Source: PALSA-188 sp963720075 (GTDB lineage: Bacteria; Acidobacteriota; Terriglobia; Terriglobales; Acidobacteriaceae). Taken from it: a stretch of DNA of 64,000 nt. Below the pieces are notes generated by a model. That model searched no databases. It worked only from the letters and a program-made list of their open reading frames with translations, and had not been told where the DNA came from. The stretch spans positions 310,001 through 374,000 of the forward strand of contig CAVREG010000006.1 of NCBI GenBank assembly GCA_963720075.1, in the 5' to 3' direction. Position 1 is the stretch's first letter. Every line of letters begins with the position of its first letter. Positions 26,595-35,246 of the stretch are shown piece by piece. The translations under genes were made by a program, and so were the position numbers.

Positions 26595-28291
26595 GTTTGA
26601 AGTACTCCCACTTTGAACTCCGCCACATCCGGATTCAGCGCGGCGGCTTCCAGAGCATGTGTGATTGCATCCCGAGTCTCGATCGGATCAATGATTTTAT
26701 CTATCCACAGGCGCGCCGCACCATATCTTGGATCGGTTTGCTCGTCGTATGTCCGCTTCACCGATTCGAATAATTCCTTTCGTTCGTCTTCACTCAATTT
26801 CTTGCCGCCGCGCTCTAACTGCCGAATCTTAATTTCGACCAGGGTTGACGCCGCCGAATCGCCGCTCATAACAGCGTATCGGGCAGTCGGCCATGCAAAC
26901 ACAAAGCGCGGGTCGTATGCTTTGCCGCACATCGCGTAGTGGCCGGCTCCAAAGGAGCCGCCGATAATCACAGTAATTTTTGGAACCACCGAGTTTGAAA
27001 CCGCATTCACCATCTTCGCGCCTGCTTTGATAATGCCGCTCCACTCCGCGTCGCGGCCAACCATGAATCCGTTTACATCGTGCATGAAGACGAGGGGAAT
27101 CAGATTCTGATTGCAATCCATAATGAACCGGGCAGCCTTCTTCGCGGATTCGGTGTAGATCACCCCGCCGAATTCAATTCGTTTATTTCCTTCATGGTCC
27201 ATGCTTTGCGCATGCAGTTTCTGATTAGCAACAATTCCGACGGCGAAGCCACCGATTCTGCCATAACCGCAAATTAGCGTCTTGCCGTATTCCGGTTTGT
27301 ATTCGTCGAAGCGGCTTCCATCGGTAAGGCGTCCGATGATTTCCTTCATGTCATAAGGGCGCGCAGGGGAAGAATCGTAAATTCCATAAATTTCCTCAGC
27401 TGCCAGCGCTGGTGCTTCGGGCTTTTTGCGTTCCCACGGCGATTGCCTGCGGTATCCCCACTTGTCAACAATGGCGCGGATTCGCTCCAGGCAGCTTTCA
27501 TCATTCGGTTCGCGGAAATCTACGGTCCCGCTGATTGCCGAATGCATGGCCGCTCCACCCAATTCGTCAGCGGAAACTTTTTGGCCGATTGCAGCTTGTA
27601 CCAATGCTGGTCCGGCAAGAAAAAGCCCGCTGCCATCCGTCATCAAAACGTGATCGCACATCACCGGCAAGTAGCCGCCTCCGGCCACGCACATGCCCAT
27701 GATCGCTGCAATCTGCGGAATACCCATCGCGGACATCACCGCGTTGTTGCGAAACACTCGCCCGAAATCATCGGTGTCGGGAAAAACATCTTCTTGCAGT
27801 GGAAGAAACACCCCAGCCGAGTCCACGAGATAAATCGTTGGAATGTGATTTTCAATCGCGATATTCTGCGCGCGAATAACCTTCTTCGCGGTCATTGGAA
27901 AAAACGCTCCGGCCTTTACCGTGGCGTCATTAGCGATAACCATCACCATGCGCGTTTGAATGCGCGCAAGCCCGGTAATCACTCCTGCGGCTGGCGCGCC
28001 TCCCCACTCTTCATACATGCCCTGTGCCGCATACATGCCGAGTTCGAAGAATGTTGCCGGGTCCGCCAATAGAGCGATTCGTTCACGAGCTGTCAATCGT
28101 GACTTTCCATGCTGATTTTCAATCGCCTTGGGGCCACCGCCTTCCCGGATAGTCTCTTCTTCATTGCGAACTTGCGAGACGAGGTCCGCCAGAAACCGCA
28201 TGTTCGCCTCGAATCGCGCCGACGTAGGGTCCACCCGGCTCTCGATAGCCGGGGATTTCGGCGGTGTGACGGATTCAACGCGTTCAGCCAT
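26591..28291 (-). CDS. Acyl-CoA carboxylase carboxyltransferase (beta) subunit, methylcrotonyl-CoA type
   Basis: A 566-residue tandem crotonase-fold carboxyltransferase. The N-domain has LTARERIALLADPATFFELG and MVIANDATVKAGAFFP. The C-domain has IPLVFMHDVNGFMVGRDAE and IIGGSFGAGHYAMCGKAYDP, where acyl-CoA and biotin oxyanion loops lie. Length and AKKVIRAQNIA fit MccB-like proteins better than PccB. Adjacent HMG-CoA lyase and hydratase support methylcrotonyl-CoA as substrate. The biotin carboxylase/biotin carrier subunit is not in the window, so it must be encoded elsewhere. Confidence 0.88.
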   Translation of the reverse strand: MAERVESVTPPKSPAIESRVDPTSARFEANMRFLADLVSQVRNEEETIREGGGPKAIENQHGKSRLTARERIALLADPATFFELGMYAAQGMYEEWGGAPAAGVITGLARIQTRMVMVIANDATVKAGAFFPMTAKKVIRAQNIAIENHIPTIYLVDSAGVFLPLQEDVFPDTDDFGRVFRNNAVMSAMGIPQIAAIMGMCVAGGGYLPVMCDHVLMTDGSGLFLAGPALVQAAIGQKVSADELGGAAMHSAISGTVDFREPNDESCLERIRAIVDKWGYRRQSPWERKKPEAPALAAEEIYGIYDSSPARPYDMKEIIGRLTDGSRFDEYKPEYGKTLICGYGRIGGFAVGIVANQKLHAQSMDHEGNKRIEFGGVIYTESAKKAARFIMDCNQNLIPLVFMHDVNGFMVGRDAEWSGIIKAGAKMVNAVSNSVVPKITVIIGGSFGAGHYAMCGKAYDPRFVFAWPTARYAVMSGDSAASTLVEIKIRQLERGGKKLSEDERKELFESVKRTYDEQTDPRYGAARLWIDKIIDPIETRDAITHALEAAALNPDVAEFKVGVLQT

Positions 28292-28351
28292 GCAAGATTG
28301 TCCGAAAGTGCTAACGGTATACCAGAGACATAAACGTGCGCAACGAAGGGG

Positions 28352-29080
28352 CTATGGGGCCCGGTCTATCCATCGCTCAAGCCGGCAGCCATCTTCTTCG
28401 AGCACAAAGTTTCCCACGCCGAAACATTCGCCGAAGATACGATGTGATTCCGGGTCGCGAGCGGCTTTAGTAATCCAATGCTTTCCTATTTCATACTGGC
28501 TTCTCGTGAACCATTTCTGTGGCAAGACTTCCAGCAATCCAGCTTGCAGATAGAAAATGTACAGCGCGAATGCGGGATCGCCATGACTTTTGGCGGGATA
28601 ACTTGTTGGCACGATCAATTCATCCACACTTCGCAGCTCTTGCGGAACCTCGATGTTATGCATGCCCGCGGATAACGCAAGCGGTATCTCAAACTCCGCC
28701 ACGGGGGCTGTCGTCGCGTATATGCGGTCGCTTGACTGCTTGAACCATCCGGCAATTTCGGAGAGGTCGAATGGTTTCAGTTCCCCTGGGTCGAAAGCCG
28801 CCAGTCGAATGCTCCGCCCCTCGGGACACCAGACTCCGAAGTGCAATGGTGGAATAACGAACGGCCTGCAATACGTATTCAAAGCGAGAAGGGGTTGATC
28901 GCTCTTGTCTGCAACATTCAGAGTAATTAAATGCGCCAATGCCCCCTCCTCACCATGATGGGACCAGGCGAATCGCCTGCCGGACGAATCAATCACAGGG
29001 AAAGTTTTCCAATACCACGGCGCAGGACCGACAGTTCGGGCCAGATTCTCGCGGAGTCTTGGGGAATTGATTTCGTCCAT
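28352..29080 (-). CDS. Hypothetical protein in the mutase operon
   Basis: A 242-residue soluble protein that I do not recognise. It is rich in aromatic residues in its N-terminal half (APWYWKTFP, FAWSHHGEEG, FGVWCPEGRS) and has no signal peptide or membrane segment. Its ATG overlaps the stop of the mutase small-subunit gene by one base (TGATG), so the two are translationally coupled and it probably works with, or protects, the mutase. It carries no nucleotide-binding motif, so it is not a MeaB/MMAA-type GTPase. Confidence 0.65.
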   Translation of the reverse strand: MDEINSPRLRENLARTVGPAPWYWKTFPVIDSSGRRFAWSHHGEEGALAHLITLNVADKSDQPLLALNTYCRPFVIPPLHFGVWCPEGRSIRLAAFDPGELKPFDLSEIAGWFKQSSDRIYATTAPVAEFEIPLALSAGMHNIEVPQELRSVDELIVPTSYPAKSHGDPAFALYIFYLQAGLLEVLPQKWFTRSQYEIGKHWITKAARDPESHRIFGECFGVGNFVLEEDGCRLERWIDRAP

Positions 29081-29502
29081 CAACCGGATGTGGGAACTCC
29101 ACGAGGTTTAACATTCGCGCGGATGAACTGGACAATTTGATCCATCGCCGTCCCGGGCAGGAATATCGCCGCAACGCCGGCATTTTTCAAGTTGGCAATA
29201 TCTTGATCTGGAATGATCCCGCCCAAAACCAAGAGCACGTCATCCATTTTATTTTGTTTGAGAAGAGCTAACACCCGCGGGACGATTGCATTATGCGCGC
29301 CAGATAAAATCGAAAGCCCAATCACGTGTACATCTTCTTGCAGCGCCGCGCTCACAATCATCTCCGGAGTCTGGCGCAGGCCGGTATAGATGACTTCCAT
29401 GCCGGCATCGCGAAGTGCTCTGGCGATCACCTTGGCGCCACGGTCATGGCCATCCAAGCCAGGCTTGGCGACGAGCACGCGAATCTTTTCTTCGGGCAGC
29501 AT
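29080..29502 (-). CDS. icmB: B12-binding small subunit of acyl-CoA mutase (IcmB-like)
   Basis: About 140 residues, a stand-alone cobalamin domain with the base-off/His-on motif DGHDRGAK (Asp-x-His-x-x-Gly), then IGLSILSGAHN and VLGGIIPDQDI, which hold the nucleotide loop. It pairs with the large subunit at 30451-32253 to isomerise an acyl-CoA by a radical mechanism. The ATG at 29502 matches the usual length of IcmB; a GTG at 29538 would add 12 residues. It lies between alkA and the unknown coupled gene. Confidence 0.9.
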   Translation of the reverse strand: MLPEEKIRVLVAKPGLDGHDRGAKVIARALRDAGMEVIYTGLRQTPEMIVSAALQEDVHVIGLSILSGAHNAIVPRVLALLKQNKMDDVLLVLGGIIPDQDIANLKNAGVAAIFLPGTAMDQIVQFIRANVKPRGVPTSG

Positions 29503-29544
29503 TTCGAGATCAAACCACCAAAATATTTCGCCGCTCACTAAATG

Positions 29545-30144
29545 CTATATCGTCTTAATATCCAAACTTCGCCATAGGTACCAGCACGCAACGCTGCGGT
29601 AAGGCTCCCAACACTTGGCGATTTTTTCCATCTGCTCCGGGTTCGGCGGCTTGCGCTTCTTATAGTGCTTCTTGATCGCCATCTTCACGCCGAAATCGCC
29701 GGTCGGAAGAACATTCGGGCGCCGCAGCGAAAACAGCAGAAACATGTGGGCGGTCCAAACGCCAATTCCTTTTACTTGAGTCAGGTGCTCAATGACCTGT
29801 TCGTCCGAAAGGTCTGCAAGGCCCGCGAAATTAAGATCCCCACGGTGCGTTCGTTCGGCGAGATCGCGAAGATATGAGGTCTTCTGTTTGGACAGTCCCG
29901 CCGACCGCATCTGCTGATCAGTCACCTTAATAATTCCCTCTGGGGTCAGAGGTTCGCCTGCAAGTGCCGCGAAACGCTTAAAGATGGTGAGTGCCGCTTT
30001 GCCGTTCAATTGCTGATAGACGCTTGCCTCTGCCAGACTGTGAAAGACTGGATCACCATACTCAATGCGATAAGGCCCGACGCGATTGATTATCTCGCGG
30101 ATCACCGGATCAGATTTTTTGAGATGGTTAATCGCTCTGCGCAT
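29545..30144 (-). CDS. alkA: DNA-3-methyladenine glycosylase II (AlkA/HhH-GPD)
   Basis: About 199 residues. The helix-hairpin-helix LTQVKGIGVWTAHMFLLF is followed by the catalytic aspartate in VLPTGDFGVK. It excises alkylated bases in base-excision repair. It lacks the N-terminal domain of E. coli AlkA, as many bacterial homologues do. The ATG at 30144 yields the family-like MRRAINHLKKSDPV; a GTG at 30183 is also possible. Its position inside the mutase operon is unexpected. Confidence 0.9.
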   Translation of the reverse strand: MRRAINHLKKSDPVIREIINRVGPYRIEYGDPVFHSLAEASVYQQLNGKAALTIFKRFAALAGEPLTPEGIIKVTDQQMRSAGLSKQKTSYLRDLAERTHRGDLNFAGLADLSDEQVIEHLTQVKGIGVWTAHMFLLFSLRRPNVLPTGDFGVKMAIKKHYKKRKPPNPEQMEKIAKCWEPYRSVACWYLWRSLDIKTI

Positions 30145-30201
30145 GAAGGCCCGCGGAAAGTCACGCGAGCACAAGGATATCACCGCAGGCTAATGCCGGG
30201 C

Positions 30202-30357
30202 TTAATCTCCATGCACTTCGGCGGTTGCAGAGGCGAGGCTCTGAGTCTGTTCCAGGAAGGTGTTCGCGTGGACCAACATATCCGCGCGCTTTTCGGAATC
30301 TGCCTCCTCAAGCGCGCCATAAACCATATTCAGCCATTCAATAAGTTCGAGATCCAT
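30202..30357 (-). CDS. Small acidic hypothetical protein (51 aa)
   Basis: A short frame in the gap between the mutase large subunit and alkA. The product begins MDLELIEWLNMVYGALEEAD, is predicted almost fully helical, acidic and free of rare codons, and GGGTGAG precedes the ATG. It ends 57 bp before the alkA ATG. An 8-bp inverted repeat, ACTCACCC (30359-30366) with GGGTGAGT (30403-30410), lies just upstream and includes the ribosome site, which might regulate translation. No family is recognised. Confidence 0.5.
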   Translation of the reverse strand: MDLELIEWLNMVYGALEEADSEKRADMLVHANTFLEQTQSLASATAEVHGD

Positions 30358-30450
30358 AACTCACCCAATGAATCCTCTCAAACCCAATGGATCGGTGGGA
30401 TCGGGTGAGTACCTGAGTTCGATTGCCTTTTTTCGGTATGACTTCGGTAA

Positions 30451-32253
30451 CTAGGTGACGCTTACCTCCGTGTATGTTCCGTACACCTCTCGCAGAGCGG
30501 CACAAATCTCGCCCACCGTCGCGTAAGCTCGCACGGCTTCTATCAGATAAGGCATAGTGTTCGATTCTGCAATGTTACCGGCGCTTCCTCTTCCCGGCTC
30601 TTTCGCCGCCGCCGCTTTTAGCGCATCAAGACGGCGGCGAACTTCGTTGTTTGATCTGCGGGATCGAAGAGCCTTTAGCTTGGTGGTTTGGTGGCGCTCA
30701 ACTGTGTCGTCAATATAGAGGATATGGTGCGGGTCCTCCTGAACCGAAAAATCATTTACACCGACGATGATTTTTTCCTTTGCTTCGACGGCCCGCTGGT
30801 ATTGATACGAAGCTTCGGCAATCTCTTTCTGCGGATATCCGCGCTCGATTGCTTTTACCATTCCGCCCATCGCGTCCAGTTTTTTGAAGTAACCGAATGT
30901 GCCTTCTTCCATTTGAAGCGTTAAATTTTCAAGAAAATAAGACCCGCCCAACGGATCGCTAGTCTGTGTCACACCGGATTCGTAAGCGATAATCTGCTGG
31001 GTGCGGAGCGCAATCCGCGCCGCATCCTCGGTCGGCAGAGCCAGGGCTTCGTCGTACGCATCCGTATGCAAAGACTGAGTTCCGCCGAGGACGGCCGCCA
31101 TCGCCTGAACGGCCACCCGCGCTATGTTATTCAACGGTTGCTGCGCGGGTAGAGACACACCCGCGGTTTGCGTATGGAAGCGGAGAAGCGCGGAACGTTG
31201 GTTCTTTGCCGCGAACCGCTCCTTCACTACGCGGTACCAAATCTTTCGCGCGGCACGGTACTTCGCAATTTCTTCGAAGAAATCGTTATGCGCATTGAAA
31301 AAGAAACTCAATCGCGGACCAAATTCGTCCAGGTCCAAACCGCGCCGCTGTGCCCATTCGACGTATTCCACTCCGTCATACAAAGTGAACGCCAGCTCCT
31401 GAAGTGCCGTCGAACCCGCTTCTCGAATGTGGTATCCACTAATCGAGATCGTGTTAAACCGTGGAGTGAACATCGATCCAAACTCGAACGTGTCAATCAC
31501 CAGACGCATTGACGGCGCGGGTGGATAAATGTATTCCTTCTGCGCGATATATTCTTTCAGGATGTCGTTCTGAATAGTTCCAGAAATCTTTTTCCAATCC
31601 GCCCCCTGATTTTCCGCAACGACCAGATACATCGCCCAGAGCACGGACGCCGGAGAATTGATAGTCATTGAAACAGTCGTCTTCTCCAAATCAATCCCAG
31701 TGAAAAGGATTTCCATGTCCTCGAGGGAATCAATCGCAACGCCACATTTCCCGACTTCGCCCTCGCTCGCACGATGATCGGAGTCATAACCCATCAGGGT
31801 GGGCAAATCGAAGGCGACAGAAAGCCCGCTTCCGCCACTCTTCAGTAAATACTTGTACCGCTGGTTGGTCTCCTCCGGCGATGCGAAGCCGGAAAATTGC
31901 CGCATCGTAAACATCTTTCCGCGATATCCTGTTGCGTGAATGCCGCGGGTGAATGGCGGCTGCCCCGGAAATCCAAGGTACTTCTCGTGGCTCCAATCCT
32001 CCGGAAGGTCGGCTGGAGTGTACAGGCGGCGTACAGGCACACCGGATACGGTCGTGAAACGGGCCTGCCCATGTTCATCGAGGTTCGTACCGGTGGGTGC
32101 TCCGATTGGCCGCTCCGGAGCTTTCTCCAACGTTGGCGCGAGAACATTTTCTGCCCAGCCTGTTTCGGCGGCGGAAGGATGACGCCCTTCAAAGACCTCA
32201 GAGACCGGGCTATCGGAAAGAGGAAAATTCGAGGAGAGATCTTTTTTGGCCAT
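30451..32253 (-). CDS. icmA: B12-dependent acyl-CoA mutase large subunit with isobutyryl-CoA mutase residues
   Basis: About 600 residues, the TIM-barrel catalytic subunit. It shows LSVAFDLPTLMGYDSDH, TIQNDILKEYIAQ, ISGYHIREAG and THTDAYDEALALP-like signatures. Counting from the ATG at 32253, residue 120 is Phe (MRQFSGF), residue 238 is Gln (KEYIAQKE) and residue 275 is the conserved His. The spacings 118 and 155 equal those of methylmalonyl-CoA mutase Tyr89, Arg207 and His244. Phe/Gln at the first two sites is the isobutyryl-CoA mutase pattern; the Arg that binds the methylmalonyl carboxylate is missing. The B12 domain is encoded separately at 29080-29502. Confidence 0.88.
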   Translation of the reverse strand: MAKKDLSSNFPLSDSPVSEVFEGRHPSAAETGWAENVLAPTLEKAPERPIGAPTGTNLDEHGQARFTTVSGVPVRRLYTPADLPEDWSHEKYLGFPGQPPFTRGIHATGYRGKMFTMRQFSGFASPEETNQRYKYLLKSGGSGLSVAFDLPTLMGYDSDHRASEGEVGKCGVAIDSLEDMEILFTGIDLEKTTVSMTINSPASVLWAMYLVVAENQGADWKKISGTIQNDILKEYIAQKEYIYPPAPSMRLVIDTFEFGSMFTPRFNTISISGYHIREAGSTALQELAFTLYDGVEYVEWAQRRGLDLDEFGPRLSFFFNAHNDFFEEIAKYRAARKIWYRVVKERFAAKNQRSALLRFHTQTAGVSLPAQQPLNNIARVAVQAMAAVLGGTQSLHTDAYDEALALPTEDAARIALRTQQIIAYESGVTQTSDPLGGSYFLENLTLQMEEGTFGYFKKLDAMGGMVKAIERGYPQKEIAEASYQYQRAVEAKEKIIVGVNDFSVQEDPHHILYIDDTVERHQTTKLKALRSRRSNNEVRRRLDALKAAAAKEPGRGSAGNIAESNTMPYLIEAVRAYATVGEICAALREVYGTYTEVSVT

Positions 32254-32338
32254 GACCCGACGCGCCTCTCTTTGATGATAGAAGGCCGAGTTAGCGAAGT
32301 CGAGCAGGAGACCCACATCTGAGGCCCGCCGCCACCCA

Positions 32339-32368
32339 TTGACAGATTCTCGTCGGCAGCTCTAAATT
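32339..32368 (+). promoter_or_regulatory. Sigma-70 promoter for the DUF4440-like gene
   Basis: A perfect TTGACA (32339-32344), an 18-bp spacer, and TAAATT (32363-32368, 4/6). It lies 25 bp before the ATG at 32394, which has GGGGAGA as ribosome site. Confidence 0.5.
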
Positions 32369-32393
32369 ATCGGCTTCTGGGGAGACCTGAACT

Positions 32394-32948
32394 ATGACAT
32401 GCAAAGGGTTGGTTCTATTCTTGCTGTGCAGCTCGTTTTTTGCCGTGGCGCAAAATCAAAATAATGACACGAAACTGAATGATGGCGGCGCGCATTTTGC
32501 CGGCACACCCGACCAGCAGAAGATCATCGAAATCGAACAGAAATTGGCCGCAACAACCGGCGTTGCTGGCCCTGAAGAGTCCGCAGCCTTCCAGAAATAC
32601 CTTTACGATGGCGAAGTCTCGATTCTGGACCCGTTTGGCCGACGTTACCGCATGGATAAGAACGAGGTCGTTGCGGTGGCGGCAAAGGCGGACCCATCGG
32701 ACCCTGATGCGAAATCGGTTTATATGGTCTCTGATTTCCAAGTTGACGTTTACGGGGATACCGCGCTGGCTGGCTATAAACAGATCACCACCGACGGCGG
32801 TCACAAGAATCAAGCTTTGAACGGGGAGTATTCGGTTAACTGCCTCGACACGTTCATCAAGCGTAGTGCTCGATGGTACGCTTTGGCATCCGCGTGCACT
32901 CCGACAGTACCGATTCCTCAAGCGCAGTGGGATGCAACGAAGAAATGA
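32394..32948 (+). CDS. Exported DUF4440/NTF2-like protein
   Basis: A 184-residue protein with a signal peptide cleaved near residue 19 (FFAVAQ). The mature part has the layout of SnoaL/DUF4440 proteins: a helix with IIEIEQKLAAT, then DGEVSILDPFGRRYRMDKNE, and strands VYGDTALAGYKQITTDGG. It is probably a periplasmic cone-fold protein of unknown ligand. It is divergent from the mutase operon and monocistronic. Confidence 0.7.
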   Translation: MTCKGLVLFLLCSSFFAVAQNQNNDTKLNDGGAHFAGTPDQQKIIEIEQKLAATTGVAGPEESAAFQKYLYDGEVSILDPFGRRYRMDKNEVVAVAAKADPSDPDAKSVYMVSDFQVDVYGDTALAGYKQITTDGGHKNQALNGEYSVNCLDTFIKRSARWYALASACTPTVPIPQAQWDATKK

Positions 32949-33024
32949 GGCAGGGAAGTCTTCCATAATCGATCAATGACGCACCTGCCCCTTCCACGAT
33001 TTTCAGCCAGAGTCCGGTGTGAGT

Positions 33025-33867
33025 TCAACGCGGGCGGTTTACGCTTATTTCCCATGCTTTGGCGTATTTCCAGGAGACATATACGGAATGGTAAAGGTGC
33101 AGTAGCAAACCTTCGTGGCCATCCAGAAAGCCCATGCGGAATAAATAGTTGTAGGCAAACGTGAGCAGCGGTCGAAACACAATATTGGCCAGACTGAAGC
33201 CCTTATGGCCATTTTCCACGGCGAGTTGCGCGCCCATGGAAGAATAGCTATTCATGTGGTCAATATAGCTGCGCAATGTGGGGTAGGCGTCATGCAGCAA
33301 CGCATGTGAGAATTTACCGGTGGGTCCCTCCACTTTCATCGTCGGATGCGCGCCATATTCTTCAAACTTCCCTGCCCCTCGGCGGACTAGCCGCAGCTTC
33401 GGATCGGGATAAAAGCCGCCATGCTTGATCCACCTTCCCAGAAAGAAGTTTTTGCGCGGGATCCAAAAACCGACATTCGTTGAATTGCCAGCCAACGTCT
33501 CTAATATCTCGTCTGCAAGCGTTGGTTCCACAGTCTCATCGGCGTCCAACTGAAGCACCCAATCCATGGAAGCCTTATCCATGGCGGAGTTTTTCTGCCC
33601 GGCGAAACCACTCCACGGCTCTACGAATATTCTCGCTCCGTGCTCCCGCGCGATCTCCAGCGTGCGATCTGTTGAACCCGAATCCACCACAATGATCTCC
33701 CCCAGCCCGTCACTTAGTAGAGGCCGAACGCTGCCGAGTGTACGAGGAAGATTCGATTCCTCGTTATGGGTGATGAGCACGACAGAAATCTGCACGGAAA
33801 GAGAATACCTTGATCGCCCGCAGATAGGAATTCTGCTCGCACCTCTCGTCTCAAAATCCGACCTCAT
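33025..33867 (-). CDS. Family 2 glycosyltransferase (WaaE/KdtX-like)
   Basis: About 280 residues. The GT-A core has ISVVLITHNEESNLPRTLG, IIVVDSGSTDRT and the metal-binding LQLDADETV. The downstream KHGGFYPDPKLRLVRRG and YGAHPTMKVEG are typical of lipopolysaccharide-core glucosyltransferases. The C-terminus has an amphipathic segment (NYLFRMGFLDGHEG) suited to membrane association. The start is uncertain: 33867 (ATG), 33885 (GTG) and 33795 (GTG, beginning just before the core strand) are all open. Confidence 0.85.
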   Translation of the reverse strand: MRSDFETRGASRIPICGRSRYSLSVQISVVLITHNEESNLPRTLGSVRPLLSDGLGEIIVVDSGSTDRTLEIAREHGARIFVEPWSGFAGQKNSAMDKASMDWVLQLDADETVEPTLADEILETLAGNSTNVGFWIPRKNFFLGRWIKHGGFYPDPKLRLVRRGAGKFEEYGAHPTMKVEGPTGKFSHALLHDAYPTLRSYIDHMNSYSSMGAQLAVENGHKGFSLANIVFRPLLTFAYNYLFRMGFLDGHEGLLLHLYHSVYVSWKYAKAWEISVNRPR

Positions 33868-34130
33868 TTGAAGGCCAACCTTCACCTCAAAGGCGACAGG
33901 AAATCCCCGATGCTACTTATCAGACTTTCTTGGGGAAATAAAACAGGGGTGCTGCCCTTGTAAGCATTTGGCGATAGGCCGATTCTGATATCGGACTTTT
34001 GAATTACACATATCGTTCAACTGCAAATAGTCTAACGAGCGGTGTGTCGTAGTGTGGTTGATCCGTGACCGAGTGAAGTTCGTGCGGATCTCGTCGCGGG
34101 CGATCTTGATTGGAAAGGAGCAATTCCGCA
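33868..34130 (+). promoter_or_regulatory. Upstream region of the hydrogenase operon
   Basis: A 263-bp non-coding gap. It holds an inverted repeat CCGAT-N6-ATCGG at 33979-33994 and a weak -35-like TTGAAT at 33999-34004. No clear sigma-54 site was found. AAAGGAG at 34113-34119 is the ribosome site of hhyS. The operon promoter must lie here, but I cannot place it with confidence. Confidence 0.35.
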
Positions 34131-35195
<1,065 letters not shown>

Positions 35196-35246
35196 ATAGC
35201 GGTGTTGTTGGAATCTCGACTGAGAAAATATTAAGGAGCAATACTT

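Noticed and set aside
30359..30410. Inverted repeat after the mutase gene as an intrinsic terminator
   Set aside because: The loop is 36 nt and no T-run follows, and genes downstream continue in the same direction.
32254..32393. Cobalamin riboswitch before the mutase gene
   Set aside because: I looked for a B12-box-like element and a terminator upstream of the large subunit and saw neither.
33960..34010. Sigma-54 promoter upstream of the hydrogenase operon
   Set aside because: TGGCGATAGGCCGA lacks the GC-N10-12 arrangement ending in TTGC; no enhancer-binding regulator gene is nearby.
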